Positions 38,301-50,693 of a stretch of DNA of 64,000 nucleotides are shown here, piece by piece. The translations under genes and the position numbers were made by a program. Each line of letters opens with the position of its first letter. Position 1 is the stretch's first letter. The stretch is from positions 767,193-831,192 of the forward strand of contig JAEVLN010000006.1 of NCBI GenBank assembly GCA_018350325.1. The letters are read 5' to 3'. The notes under the pieces were generated by a model that had not been told where the DNA came from, searched no databases, and saw only the letters and a program-made list of their open reading frames with translations. The stretch is from Globodera rostochiensis. Its lineage: Eukaryota; Nematoda; Chromadorea; Rhabditida; Heteroderidae.

Positions 38301-41300
38301 ACGAAACGCCCAAAAACTAACGAAAAACGTTAGTTGACAGTCAATAAACCCGATTTTTTGGGAGGTGTACTTTCTCGTTACAGTTTCTTAAGCAATTTGT
38401 TTAAAAATAATGTTTGATTTTTGGGGCTGCATTTTCCTACTTTTTCGAATTCTGCCTTTTTGAGGTTTTTCAAGAATTTTGATGATTTTTTTGGACCTAT
38501 CCTATTTTTTTAACAATTATCGTAAAATCTTCAAAAAAATTATTGGACCTCTTACGGCCCTGGTCTCGGGCAAAACATAAAAATTTTTGGAGGAAATTTT
38601 CTTCTGGAAAAATTCTTTGTTGACTTTCTTAGCCCAAATTTTTGGTTACGCCCTTGATATGTGTACATATTTCGGGACACTGCCAGAAATGTTTATATTG
38701 TAAATTTTGAATTAATTACAAATTGTTTTCTCCCAGCAATTCGACCGATTGTTGCACATTGCTGCTGCCCTGCATAATCCAACTCTGCAAGGACGAGGAC
38801 CCGTCTGTGCGCGAAGCAATACTTAGCTCAATGGCTGTGTGTTTGCCACATTTTAGCAAAGGTAAAAGGTGTGGAGAGGAATTATGAAATGTTCAAGAGT
38901 ATCGAATCTTTATTTGTTAAATATTTCTTTTATCGAGAACCGACATAAGGGCCGATCGAGAATCTCGAAAAATCTAAACGAGACCTTTTGGTCGTCCATA
39001 AGTCAATTTTTCGACGCCAAAATTATGGACACAATTTTAAATGCCATTGGGGTGGGGGGGGGGGTAAAGAAAGCTTTAACAAAATTTTATCCTAAATAAA
39101 TTTTTAAAAAACCAATAAATAAAAATATTTTCATATAAATTAAAATATCAAAAATCAAAACAAAAAACCAAAGCCCAAAACAAAACTATTAAAAAGATCT
39201 AGGAAAACTATTTTAAATTGGGTTTTGTCCGTTTGTGGCGGACGGGAATTTTTGGGAAAATAGTTGAAGCGCTAACAGGACTTTGAACCTGCCCGATAAA
39301 TTTTGGGCCAATATCAGATGCCAAGAAATCGGTGCTGTTGCCGTTGTTGCGCAAATGTACAGAGCAGGCATTGATCCTACGGGACGCTTCGTTGCCGATG
39401 GTTTCACGACATTTGGGCTCCTGGTTGCAGTGCCTTCGCGACATTCTGACGCCCATCGACCTGCGCTGGTGGTTGGACATTTATGTGCGCATTCTCGACT
39501 TTGCCTGGCAACAACAGCAACAGAATGGCGGCACACATCGACAGCAGCAACAGCAACAAGCACAAAAACAAGGTGATTAGGGATTGACATTAAATAAGCT
39601 CATGCAATTGGTTTCTGCTAAGACGACCCAAAGTCCGAAGTGGATAAAGAATGAATATCGTGTTTTATCTATTAGTAAGCCACTCTCCATTTTAAACCCA
39701 TTCTCTAATTGTAACCGCACCCCCCGCCGAGGGGTGGGGGGGGGGGGGTTGAACAATAGTACCCATGGGTTACTAATAGAGCACGGTATTTTTTATTCGG
39801 AAGAGAAATCAATAGGTGAACATTAGCGGTTGGTCATTTGAGTACCGACCGAACAGTTTCCCTCCCAACTTTGGACAGATTTTCCGATTAAAAACAAATT
39901 GCCGCCAGCAGCTGTCGATAATGGCACTCAGATGGCAGCCAATGAAAGCGATGTAAATATGCCGGCGGCGGAAGGCGATGGACAACAACAAAAGCAGCAA
40001 CAATTGTGTGTGGCATGCCGCAGAATGTGCGCTTACAATTTCCCGGTCTGTTTCTTTTTCATAAACCGGATACATAAGATTAGCCGGGTTAATGACTAAA
40101 TTTTATTTGATTTATATTTATTTCGGAACATTACTAAAAAAAGCGCCAGCAAAGTATTAATAAGTAATAGTTCAGTAAATTTATGCCCATATTCTTGCAG
40201 TGCTTCATGTCGGTGTTCGGCGAGGTGACGGAAGTGTTCAGCGGGCGACTGCTGCCCATTTTGGAGCAGTTCTGTCGCGACTCGGACGACGAAGTCCGTA
40301 GCATCATCGCCTCCGGCTTCCATGAGATTGTCACGCATCGAAAATTGGTGCCGACAACAACGACGACAACAACAACAAAAAAATTGCCAAAAAATTCGCC
40401 AAAAATTCAGCAGAGTTCAACACCGGTGCCGTTGCTGTTGGGCCCATTTAGTAATGATCTTAGATACCCTTAATAAAAAAAAACAATTCAATGCGAGCTA
40501 TTCCGATACAATCGTCAGGGTGACAACCCTAATTTAAATGATTGGATCAGACAATTTTGAATTATTTTTCTTAAACCCGGAAAATTCCGCGGGATCCCGC
40601 GCCCGACGTTTAAAGTGGCGCATAACTCTTCTTGGAACCAACCCATGCCAAAAAGAATTCATACCAATGGAAAGCTGTGTGACGTTTAGAAGCGATTTAT
40701 TATTAATAGAAAACGGATTTTCATGTTTTAATTTCGAATAATTTTTAAATTAGAGCGACTTTTTAATCAATAAATCAATATTTTGGCGGTTTTTTTACAT
40801 ATTTAGCCATATTTCCATAAATAACATAATTTTGGCATTTTTGGTTTATTTCAAGAAGAGTTACGGGTCGCTGGCGCTTTTAGTTGAGCGACTCCGAGCT
40901 GAAAAACATTTAAAAACATTATGCCAAACAAAAAAAACAAATTACAACGACAGTCCACCTGTTGTCCAGTGGGAACAGCGACATTGTGCAACAGTTGACT
41001 GCTAATCTACACCGCATTTTGCCAATGCTGTACGCGGATATCAGTGCCAGCGGCTCCAAGAGGCAAACGGTAGAGAATTGTGGAATAAAAATTCGCCGGG
41101 GTTACCCCTCCGACATGTCGCCGCTCCCTGGCATTTTTCGTGGCGTTAGGCCGCGGACGGCATCGCTAGCAGGGCTGCAAGTGATCACGGGCAATGATTT
41201 TTTTTGGAAATATTCCGTGATTTTGACCCGTGAATAGCTGGGATGCTAGTTTACTTATTTTTTCTGCGTCGAGTTATGCACGAAAAAGATCTGTTTTTAG

Positions 41301-44300
41301 CCAGAAATTTTGTCGTTTAACGAGGCTATTCGGACCTAGCTCAAGCCCGATACTCAAAAAACTCGAGGCTTTTTCTCGAGTCGAGACTCAACTCCTAAAC
41401 TTTTTAAGCATTTTAAGCACCTGATCTTCACAAAATTGGACCGCATTTTGGTCAATTGCAACAGTTTGATGAAAGGCTCTGGTTCATGGCGAGCCCACGA
41501 GGCGTATTTGAACGGAATTGCGGTGCTGCGCAATTTGGTTAAACCAAAGGATTTAATGTCAACCTTTGTCCCGTTGCTCAAACAGGAAGTGCTAACAGCG
41601 GTATTTTAAATAACTTAAATGTTCAAACAAAATTTTATTTGTTATCTTCAAAAAAATTTTTTATGAAATTAAAAAAATAGTATTTTGTTCATTAATTTAA
41701 ACAAACAAAATTTAATTAAGACAATACACTTTAAATAAAAAAGACAAATTATTCTGTTAAAATTTCTTTTATTCTATTTTTTAAATTTATGAATTTGTTA
41801 AATATTTTCTATTTTCTTTTTTTTCAGCGTGCGTTGCCTTGCCGCATTGCTGCTGCGCAAACGTTGCTGTTGATGATGCGCGAGTTTGCGACAAATCGCA
41901 GTCGTCAGCCGATCATCGACTTCTTCGTTTGCGACATTACGCATCATCAAAGTTGCTACAGGCGACGCATTCTGCTGGACATTGTGCCGTCACTTTTGCA
42001 GTATTTCAGCCGCGAATTTTTCATCGACAAATTTTTGTACGCGGTGCTCAAACTGTCCACCGATCCGATCGAAAACATTCGGTACACACACACACACACA
42101 AACAAGCATACAATTTTGGCATAAATAAAAAATTTGTGGGCTAATTTGACGAAGGCATTTTTATAGATTTATACCAAAATTAGAGTCTGGTAAAATAAGC
42201 GGGAACGTGAACTGGAATTTCAAATTTAAGTGGAACGGGAATTCTGAACGGGGTTCCCGTGTTTTACCCATTCTCGTACAAAAATCCCGCTTGCCAAAAA
42301 AAGCGGGATCGGGAATCCCGTATTTTTTTTGCGGGAATTCCGTTCCCGCCTATCTCTAAGCAAAATTTAGAAATTTCAAATATTTGGGTTCGTTATTCAT
42401 TGAAACAAAACTTTTATGTGTATTACGAGAATACAATAATTTATAAACGACGCATATACAACACTCAGACTTCAATTGTGCCGAACGTTGCCCAAGATCA
42501 AGCAGTATTTGGTGTTTCCGAACAACGACGAATCATTGTCCAGTTTGGAGCGGGTTGTGCGCGAGTTATTGGCATCCGAGAAAAATGCACTTTCCCGACA
42601 GCTTATCCAACAGGTGAATGAAACAAAAATATTTGTGGGCTTTTTGGTTTTTTGTGCTTTAATTTGAAAAATGTTTTCTCGACGTTTACAAAATGTTCAA
42701 TTTTGCATTTTTCAAGTCGGCATGTGAGCTGTCGAGAACAGAAATGGACAAAAGCGAGTCCCGAACGAATCGGGCCAAACTGGCGGAGGAGAAGCGTCTG
42801 TGGACTGAGCTGGAAGAGTCGGTAGATGATGAGGAGGAGGCGGCGGAAGAGCTGCTGGTTGAGAAGTGCCGTAAGACGCCGCATTTCGTTGGCGACGATG
42901 GCGGCGGCTCTCCCGAAAGCGGCATCTTCTTTGAGGAGGACTGCTGGCTTGGCACATCCCCAACGGCGGCTGCTAATAGGCCCCATCAACAGCAGTTTGG
43001 GCTAAGCCGATCAGCCACCACCTCATGCATACCGCATCAGCTGGAGGCGGAGGTAGTACATAATTTAACGAACCGCACCAATTCACCATACTTTCTGATC
43101 GTTCCATACTCCAATTCGTTCCCATACTCCGGATTCTTCCCATAACTCGATTCGTTCCCATACTCCGGATTTTTGTTGCCATACCCCGATTTGTTCTCAC
43201 AGGTATTGGAATGAATTGGAGTGGAACGATTTTGGGGTATGGGAGGGAACGAACAAATTAATCTGTGTGAAATGTTTTCGGTAAGTCGAAACTAAACTAA
43301 AACTAATTAAGGTTCAATCCAATTTGTTGACAATTACTTCATCCGCCTCCAGCGAAATGTTGTCGGCAATGGCTATTGAACCGTTTGCGACTTCATCGCC
43401 TAAAGTCGTCGAGAAAGCAATTTGCAAAATCATTTATAAATTAATTTAGACTTCTCGACGTCGTCCTCCACCTCCTCCACCTAAAAGTTGGCGTAACACA
43501 ACAACAATTCGGTCTATGAATGCTCCAAAGTTAGCCATTGTCCGTCCGCAGCCTCAAGTGAAGGTAAAAGAAAATGAATGATTTGGGGGTCGGAGTTTCC
43601 CCCCCCCCCAAACTCCCGACATTTTAATAGCCCCCCCCCCTCCCCCTCCCGATGCCTCGGGCCTGTGTTTTCCCGGTTCCATTTTTTCTGACGGTTCCGC
43701 GGTTCCGGTTCCGAAATCGGTTCCGGGAACCGGTTCCGGAACCGGGAAAACACTGCTCGGGTCGAACGCTAATTACAAATGAAGCGAAATTTCGCGAATC
43801 GTTCATATACGTATGCATTTACACATTGCCACACTTTTGGAGGTGGTCAATCAGCGGTCAAGCAGTCCGATGCCAATGGCGATTGAGGAGCAAAAAATGC
43901 TCAACAAATTGGGTGGCACAGCAGCAGCTACTACGGGTACTACCATTGATGTACCGGGGGACAGCGAACAGTACTCGAAAGGTGCAAAGGCATCAACAGA
44001 AAACGGCCGGAAGTCGAGACTCCCGTTGTCCACTGGTGCCATTTCGTGGAATAAAACTAATCAACTCTGGAAATAAAATATATATATATACATAAATTAT
44101 TTTAAAAATTTAGAAACATAAGTTTTAATGTTAAATAATAATATATAAAAATTATTTATGTGGTCCAGCAGCACGGTACCGTTCGACGAGTTCAGCACCA
44201 CCGACACCGCCTCCTAAGCCACAATTGCCTATGTGCACATCGTCGGGCGGCTCCCCATCGCCATATACGGCGGTCGATTCAGGCACAAGCTCAGTGATCG

Positions 44301-44359
44301 ATTCGATCAAATTGAAGAAATACCGGCCCCGGGACATTTCTACAACAAGTCAGAGTTGA
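35368..44359 (+). CDS. PPP4R1/PPFR-1-like HEAT-repeat regulatory subunit of protein phosphatase 4
   Basis: HEAT-repeat scaffold that in relatives binds and regulates the PP4 catalytic subunit. Exons in phase: 35368-35667, 35783-35883, 35959-36020, 36806-36879, 37433-37539, 38059-38166, 38737-38861, 39318-39572, 39879-40045, 40201-about 40347, 40954-41069, 41418-41600, 41828-42081, 42469-42613 and 42717-43052. Likely tail exons are about 43312-43404, 43450-43563, 43843-about 43980 and 44168-44359. HEAT-like pieces are VVPLAVGQADSGKR, LSPCAQMLCQDSSAVVR, IIQLCKDEDPSVR, FCRDSDDEVRSIIASGFHEI and LCRTLPKIKQYLVFP. MCAYNFP is also typical. Gln-rich and acidic stretches interrupt it, and the C-terminus is Ser/Pro-rich. 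The join between about 40347 and 40954 and the tail-exon borders are the least certain. Introns host decayed repeats and a small hAT-type element. Confidence 0.8.
42181..42358. mobile_element. 178-bp hAT-type MITE in a PPP4R1-like intron
   Basis: Ends are TAGAGTCTGG and (reverse complement of the right end) TAGAGATAGG. Flanks ACCAAAAT (42173-42180) and AGCAAAAT (42359-42366) match at 7 of 8 bases. The interior is a GGGAACGGGAATCCCG-type palindrome. The size of the duplication and the TAGAG start fit the hAT superfamily. Confidence 0.65.
43663..43755. mobile_element. Short palindromic element, possible MITE
   Basis: A GTGTTTTCCCGGTTCC arm at the left is mirrored by GGAACCGGGAAAACAC at the right, with GGTTCCGG-rich palindromes between. 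Flanking CTCGGGCC and CTCGGGTC match at 7 of 8 bases. It lies in an intron of the PPP4R1-like gene. The exact left border is uncertain by about 1-2 bases. Confidence 0.5.
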
Positions 44360-44439
44360 ATTATAGAAGAGTACAGTGTGTGGGATCGGGATTTTAAGGA
44401 AAAACTGGGACTTGGAGATTGGCCGGTATAGAAATGGTT

Positions 44440-44715
44440 CTGATCACAGATCGATTTGAAAAAAAAGATCAGTCCCCAATGGCACTTTTTTGGGAAAATT
44501 GAAGGACCATAAGTTGGCTTTAACTCTTAGGATCCGTCCTTCTTTTTTTGAATAAGTCTTAGAATACTCCCCCAATCAAAAAATGGGTCCGGTAGATCGA
44601 TTTGAAAAAACTGATCAGTAAGGCCACTTTTGGGGAAACTTGAAGAGCCATTAATTGGCAGAAATGATAGGAGCCGTCCCTTTTTTTGATATGACTTAGA
44701 GTTACTACCCCAATT
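44440..44715. repeat. Diverged tandem repeat, two units of about 138 bp
   Basis: Unit 1 (about 44440-44575) and unit 2 (about 44596-44715) share in order GATCGATTTGAAAAAA, TGATCAGT/GATCAGT, GGCACTTTTTTGGG/GGCCACTTTTGGGG, CCGTCC and CTTAGA. They lie between the PPP4R1-like stop and the next ORF. Confidence 0.6.
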
Positions 44716-44909
44716 ACATATCCGGTCAGATCATTTGAAAAAAATGAAACAGTTTCTGCTGATTTACCGGATTTGAGATTTTTAGGGATTCCTCCGGCAC
44801 AATTTAAAAATCCGGGGGTTCGATTCCGGAAAATTCGATTTGAAGAGCAGGTCACTGCTGAAATTAACCCGCGCAGAATGGCAATAAAAATGCATTTGTT
44901 TAAGCCACA

Positions 44910-45553
44910 ATGACCACTCGCAAAGGCTCCCTGCCTGGTTCGTCGACGACGGCAAATGCTTCTTCTGCCCTCGCGCATCAGTCGACAACTTCACGTGGTT
45001 CAGTGATCCGATCGGCCAGTGCCGTCCCTGCGGGCAACGACGGAGGCGGCGGCACCATGCCAAAGTCTTCTTCACCTTCGTCGTCGTTGCCGTCGTCGAG
45101 AATGGTGGTTCAGAGAAGTTCGAGCCCAACAGCAGCGGCTGTGCCTTTGCAGGTGGAAAAAACCCGGCCCAAAATGTTTGGTATTATGGTTGGTGCCCAA
45201 GTGCCCAAAAATTTGGGGCCTAATTCTCCGAAATTTTTTGGTGCCCAAACTAATTAAAAGGGAAGGCACATTCTCTTACAAAGAAATGCATTTAAAATCC
45301 AAATTCTTTTTAATTTAAAACAAAAAAAAGTCCGACTTGACTTGGCGAAAATGATTGCACTTTTTTATTGCAGACATCGGCTTCCGTAACGTCCATGCCG
45401 AATGCTGGCAGCATAAAACAACGCAACGGCAGCGGTGGTGGTGGTGGTGGTGGTGGACGTCGACCGTACGGTCTAATGCGAGTGCAAAGTTCCAGCAGTG
45501 CGGTTGAGCGAAAACCCGCGCAAATGTCCATCAGAGTGATCAGCTTGACTTGA
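44910..45553 (+). CDS. Ser/Gly-rich two-exon ORF, unrecognised
   Basis: Exons 44910-45152 and 45374-45553 join in phase through CAG|GTGGAA and TTATTGCAG borders and give 140 residues. The protein is low in complexity, with Ser/Thr/Ala-rich stretches, an eight-Gly run, and SVTSMPNAGS and RPYGLMRVQSSSS. No domain is recognised. TTTAAG directly precedes the start region, so it could be a first coding exon after trans-splicing, or alternative last exons of the PPP4R1-like gene on the same strand 550 bp upstream. I favour the second because the tail of that gene has the same composition. Confidence 0.5.
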
Positions 45554-46445
45554 TTTGAATCAAATCAGGATAAAAAGAGGAAAAACAACAACAACAACAA
45601 CAAGAAGTGCCAACAAATTGCTTACGTTAATGCCAAAAACTAATCATCAACCAACCAAATCTAAAGAATATAATATAATAAATCGCTCATATAAATACCA
45701 GGGTGCCATCTTGTTAAGGCTAGGTTCAAGGACAAATATGTTGATTTCCAAGGACACAACGGACAATTTTATGAAATCCAAGGACACTCACAATTTCCAT
45801 TTTATAAACAAAGAATGCACTATTGCCGTTCAAATGGCTTGCATCCGAATTGGTGGGTCCGCCGTCGGGAAACTTTTTTTATAATTTTTATGTTTTTGTT
45901 AAGAAATTGCGTTTGTTAAGAGATTTGCAACCAAAAATTTAAAACTAAGGTAATTTTAGAAGCTTTTTAGGAATGAGAAATTTTTGAAGTTTTTAACGAT
46001 ATTTGTTAAGAAAATTGATCCAAAATTAAAGAAATTTGGCTAATAATACACAAATATTTGGTTTACTATTTGTACAAAATTCAAAATTTTTGTACATATT
46101 TGGTCCGGTCGCTAAATAAGGACCTACAGTTTAGGGTTAACCGTAAAAAGTGGCATGGGCTACGGCTCTGCCTAATTTTGATAAAAATTTATTCATCAGA
46201 TCCATAAATGCTTTTAGAAAACATATTTACTGTATGCGTGAATTTAGCTAAGTAATATTGATAATTATAAATTAAATACCAAATAAATTCTTCATTATTC
46301 AATCATTTAATTACAAAGTGCACAAGGTCCAGAGCATTTTTGCAAGTGATACCTACGTATTCATTTTGTCTTATTTCTTTACGGAGTGTGCGAAGGCATC
46401 GGACGTTCAGAAGAGCTATAATAATAAAATAAGTAAAAATATAGT
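45554..46445. other. Intergenic
   Basis: AT-rich, no recognised gene. From about 46320 onward the sequence belongs to the block duplicated at about 53585-54955. Confidence 0.5.
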
Positions 46446-47575
46446 TTATATCAATTTAAAAATCATTAAACATTTAAATTTTAGCTTTTTTTTAAATTTT
46501 TTGACAGACTCGTTATGATTAACAGGTGAATAATGTTCATCAACGGAATTCACAAATTGCTTTTTCCATCTCTTTAGTGTCGCTGACCCAATGTTTAGAA
46601 AATTGGCAATAGCAAGGTCACTGATTTTAGGATTTCTTTGTTTAATTTTGTAATATATTTTCATCAATTCTAATTTTTCGCTATCGGAGTATATAATTTG
46701 AGCTAAATTAAATTTAATATTTTTATAAAAATAATCACAGATTTACAATTGACGGGAAGACCAAATTCTTTTTTCCAACAACATAATGTATTTTTACAAA
46801 TACCCAAATCTTTAATTAGTTTAGTTTGTTCTCCATATTTACTCATTTTGATCTCTTTTATTCGGTCAACAAATTCACGCTTTTTCTTCTCATAAAAAGG
46901 TTTTTTATTTATTTTCATTTTTCGAATTAAGCCAAATTCTTTCTTCCATTTATAAATTTTCTTGAGATCAACTCCCAATTTTCTTGTAATATTTTGTTCA
47001 TTTTTATATCTTTCCTTTTCTGTAACTTTTCCTTGTTTCTTATATTCTTCTCTCATCGAATGGAATTTAGAAATTATTTCTCGTTTTTCTTTCTCTTTCA
47101 ACTCATTTTTATCGATAAATCCTTCAATTGTTTCATCTTCATCATCACTTTGATCAATGTAATCCGGGTCTTCTTGTGTAAGATTCTGTTCAGTCGAATC
47201 AGAATTATAAGCTTCATCATCACCTTGATCAATGTAATCCGGGTCTTCTTGTGTAAGATTCTGATCAGTCGAATCAGAATTATAAGCATCAACATTTTGA
47301 TCAATATTTTCGTCATCCTCAGCTTGTCCAGTAAGTGTTTGAACTGTTTGAATTTCCGTTCTTTCTGTTCTTTTCTTTGTTGTCAGATTCCAGGCCCACA
47401 AATTTGAGTTTAACGGAGTTTTTTCCACTTTTATTACTTTAGGGTCATCTTCGTCCCAACCTTTCCCAAATATTTCATCAAAAGTTTGTCGAATTTTCCC
47501 ATCTTTTGGTTCATCAACAGCCAAAATTTTGACAATTAAATTTATAAATAGAAAAAATAATGCCAAAAGCTTCAT
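46446..47575 (-). CDS. Secreted acidic-repeat protein with HTH-like modules, copy 1
   Basis: Two exons, 47575-46747 and 46702-46446, flank a 44-bp intron and give 361 residues. Residues 1-19 (MKLLALFFLFINLIVKILA) form a signal peptide. Residues 97-121 and 122-146 are two acidic 25-residue repeats, each with NSDST and DQNLTQEDPDYIDQ or a near copy. The basic C-terminal half carries three modules, each ending in a W-K-K-x-F motif. These are LGVDLKKIYKWKKEFGL (about 200-216), IKDLGICKNTLCCWKKEFGL (about 254-273), and FLNIGSATLKRWKKQF in exon 2. These look like homeodomain-like/transposase-type helix-turn-helix units. A secreted protein with DNA-binding-like repeats is unusual, and a host-directed effector is one possibility. 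No known family was recognised. The last residues differ from copy 2 because the stop is displaced by changes after NESVKK. Confidence 0.8.
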
Positions 47576-48134
47576 TTATTAAATTTGTATGCTATTTGCT
47601 GAAAATTACAATAATTGTATTGGGGGAGAGTTTTTAATTTAGAGCGATTTACAAAAATAAGATATTTTAGCTTAAAAATTATGTTAATTTTATAAATTGT
47701 AATATTTTAATAATTGATTTTAATATTGACTTAATTTTTTATTTTGTAAAAAGCTTAATTGGATGATCATATTATGTATATATGACACGTCATTCATATG
47801 ACAATATTTATATTTCATATTTTCAGACTTGACTTCCGTCCAAATATTATTTTTCATTTAATTTTGCTTCAAGATTAAACTTTTTTTCGCCTTTTTGTTC
47901 GTTAGTGTTTCGTGTGCATGTTTTTAATCAAAAGTTTATATAATCTGCGGATTAAAAACCGATTCAAACGATTAAAATTTGTATTCCTTTTATTGGTGCC
48001 TTTTTTATTGCAGAAAACCAAACGATTTCATCATTAATTAAATTGTTTTTATATATAATCCCTTTTTATCAAAAAAATCAAACGATAATAATCTCTTTTT
48101 ATTGCAGAAATCAAACGATTTGATCATTAATTAA
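47576..48134. other. 5' flank of HTH-module gene copy 1
   Basis: The first 110 bp or so upstream of the start is shared with the flank of copy 2 (TGGGGGAGAGTTTTTAATTT then AGAGCGATTTA). That supports a duplicated promoter region. The rest is AT-rich, with repeated AAATCAAACGATT motifs. Confidence 0.5.
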
Positions 48135-48695
48135 TAGGGCGGCGATTTATATGGAAATCCATATTTTTTTTGCGCACTTGAAACGGCTTCTAAATGCCAT
48201 AAATAGTGTTTTTAGCTTTGGTTGAAGCTTCTAGAGCCCATTTTATAATCCATATTTTCCATATTTTTCCATATTTCGCGATTTTTATCCATATTCCATA
48301 TTTCGCCATTTTTCAAAAAAATTCCTTAACAAAAATGCAATAAAAACGAAAAATACACCCCTGAGAATCGACTTTTTCAAAATTTTTCAAAAAATGCACC
48401 CCCTAAAAATTGACTTTTTCGCGACTAAAAATTCTGCCACCAAAAAAATGAAAATTTTTAAATCTGCTTATTTTCAAAAAATTTTCTCTGAAATGCCTTT
48501 AATTTGCATATAAAAATTTTATTTCTCTTAATACTTCAATTAGGAAACATTTTTTGCAATGTTTGAAAAAATTTTTCTTCATATTTTGTCCATATTTTGC
48601 AATTTTTGTCCATATTTGGTCCATATTTTGCGATTTTTTATCCATATTTTATGGCCATATTTCGAGATTTTTTATCCATATAAATCGCCGCGCTA
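48135..48695. mobile_element. hAT-type MITE, 561 bp
   Basis: Terminal inverted repeats of 21 bp with one mismatch: left TAGGGCGGCGATTTATATGG, right (reverse complement) TAGCGCGGCGATTTATATGG. An exact 8-bp duplication TTAATTAA flanks it (48127-48134 and 48696-48703). The interior is AT-rich with repeated TCCATATTTT motifs and no ORF. TAGNG ends with 8-bp duplications are the hAT signature. Confidence 0.85.
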
Positions 48696-48925
48696 TTAAT
48701 TAAATAATTTTTAAAAATAATTCCTCTTTATCGAAAAAAAAATCAAACGATTTAATGGTTAATTAAATAGTTTTTATAAATAAGCTCTTTTTATTGCAGG
48801 AAATCAAACAATTTGATCATTATTAATTATAAGGTAAAAAACCAAGACCGGAAAACCGCTAAAACAAAAAAGCAATTCAATTAAAATTTCTTGGTCCAAT
48901 TCCTTAAAAGCCTGCTAGTCACAAT

Positions 48926-50206
48926 TAGAGATCGGACGGTACGGGAAAGTACCGACGCTTTTTCAGTACTTTTCGGTACTCAGGCATCGGTACTTTCCCG
49001 AAAAGTACCGACCGAACCTTTTCGGAAAGTACCGATGGTTTTCGGTACCGGTACTTTTTCGGTACTTTACCGAAAAGTACCGACCGAAAAAATCTGAGTA
49101 CCGAAGGTACCGACCGAACAAAATTTGAGTACCGAAAAAAGTACCGAATGGAAAAATTGGTAATATATTAGAATTTTTCAACCGTTATTCCAAATATTAC
49201 GTGGCTCAGTTGTTAAACTGTTAACCAAAAGACCTTATTGTCTGAGGTTCGAGTCCTCGGGTCAAATTTAGTTTTTTGTGTCTTTTAATTAAGAAAAACA
49301 ATATTTTTTCATTAAATATGTATTTAAGATTTTTAAATGAAGGTAATTTAGGAATTTCTCAATTTTTTTGAAGAAAGTTACTAGCAAATTAATTTTCAAA
49401 AATTTTAACCGATTCAAAACCTCTAAGATTTACATAAAGAGTTAGGTACTTTTTTCACCATTTAGTTATCGAAATTGGACAAGTTTTCTTAATAAAATCG
49501 TAAGAATTTTCATTTTGTTCTCTCTGCGACGCCTTCGGCTAGAGCTGTTCGAGAGTCTCGGTCTCGAACCGAGAAATTTCTCGGTTTTGACCCTCCCCCC
49601 ACTCCCAAAAAATACCGTATTTTTAAAATTTTGGCTGAAAATCTCTTAACAAATTGAGTCAAAAATTTGAATTTTTCTCGGCGGCGCCTATCGGCACCGC
49701 CGACTCCCACCTCCCCGCCCCCAGCAGAAGTTTTCAAAACAACTTGAATTTTTGAAAATTCCTTGACAAATATGCTCCTTCTGAAAAAATTGTTTAAGAA
49801 AATGCAATTAAACCAAAAAATAATTCCTAAAAACTTGTGGGAAATTTCTCGGGTTTTTTGGGTCTCGGTCTCGGGGCCTAAGCCTTCTTGCCACAGAGCA
49901 GGAACAGGTCGAAATGCTGATTTTTTTGAACCGCAATCTCCCAATACTCAATTATAAATACTAAGAAAGCCAAGATTTCCAAAATAAACGATTTTTTGTT
50001 GAAAAGTTAATTATAAAAAATTTTGGTACCGAAAACCGAAAAAGTACCGACAATTTTTTTCGGTACTTTTCGGTACCGGTACTTTTTCGGTACTTTACCG
50101 AAAAGTACCGACCGAACCTTTTTGGACTTTTTCGGTACTTTTCGGTACCGGTACTTTTTCGGTACTTTACCGAAAAGTACCGACCGACCCTTCTGGCCGG
50201 TCTCTA
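48926..50206 (+). mobile_element. hAT-type element with tRNA-like segment, copy 1 (1281 bp)
   Basis: Ends TAGAGATCGG and (reverse complement) TAGAGACCGG. An exact 8-bp duplication GTCACAAT flanks it (48918-48925 and 50207-50214). Both ends consist of clustered GGTACCGAAAAGTACC-type palindromes. A tRNA-like segment lies at 49202-49262. The middle (about 49535-49900) carries another decayed insertion rich in TCTCGGTCTCGG. No transposase was recognised. It is related to the element at 57454-58888, which lies in the opposite orientation. Confidence 0.85.
49202..49262 (+). promoter_or_regulatory. tRNA-like segment with A and B boxes
   Basis: TGGCTCAGTTGTTAAACTG resembles an A box and GAGGTTCGAGTCC a B box, spaced as in a tRNA. 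The acceptor strands do not pair, so it is not a functional tRNA. It might still act as an internal RNA polymerase III promoter. The same segment occurs in the sister element at 58708-58772 on the minus strand. Confidence 0.55.
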
Positions 50207-50214
50207 GTCACAAT

Positions 50215-50693
50215 GATTGATTTCAATGTCGAATTTCATTTTTGCATATTCCTCATCAATTTGTGCAAATTTAGATTTAAAATTATTATTTTCAATAATT
50301 GGTTGATTGGCAAATCAAAATATTCAACTTATTTTTGATGTATTCATTGGGCGAACTCGAATTTATTTGCTGAGATTTAATTAGGATATTTTAAATTTTA
50401 TTTTTCCCCCGTAAACTTAACAATTGCTCTGGTTTCTATAATGTTGCAAAAATTACGTGCAAATTCTTTTAAATAATAGAGAACTACAAAATTTGCTGTT
50501 GTTGCTATGGCAATCAGAATTATTTGGACGCATTTGGCGAATTTTTTCGAATTTAAAAAAGTTTGAAAATGATGAAACTAGGGTTAAGCCCCGACCCGAG
50601 CCCCAAAAATGGGGTCGTCCCTGACCCCGACCCACCCCCGATATGGCCACCCCGGACTCCACGACCCCGTCCCCGCCTTTTAGGGTCGGGGAT
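50215..50693. other. Intergenic, decayed repeat
   Basis: From about 50578 a GACCCCGACCC-rich segment resembles the left half of another palindromic element. Its right half (GTCGGGGATCGGGGGTTAAC) resumes at 51815, which suggests that the element at 50694-51814 inserted into it. Confidence 0.5.

Noticed and set aside
46994..47407. Plus-strand Ile/Phe-rich frame opposite HTH-module gene copy 1 (also at 54338-54676 and 60157-60585)
   Set aside because: Antisense shadow of the acidic repeat and Lys-rich region; the minus strand has the signal peptide, intron and conserved paralogue.
49202..49262. Functional tRNA gene
   Set aside because: A and B boxes are present but the acceptor strands do not pair and the copy is part of a mobile element.
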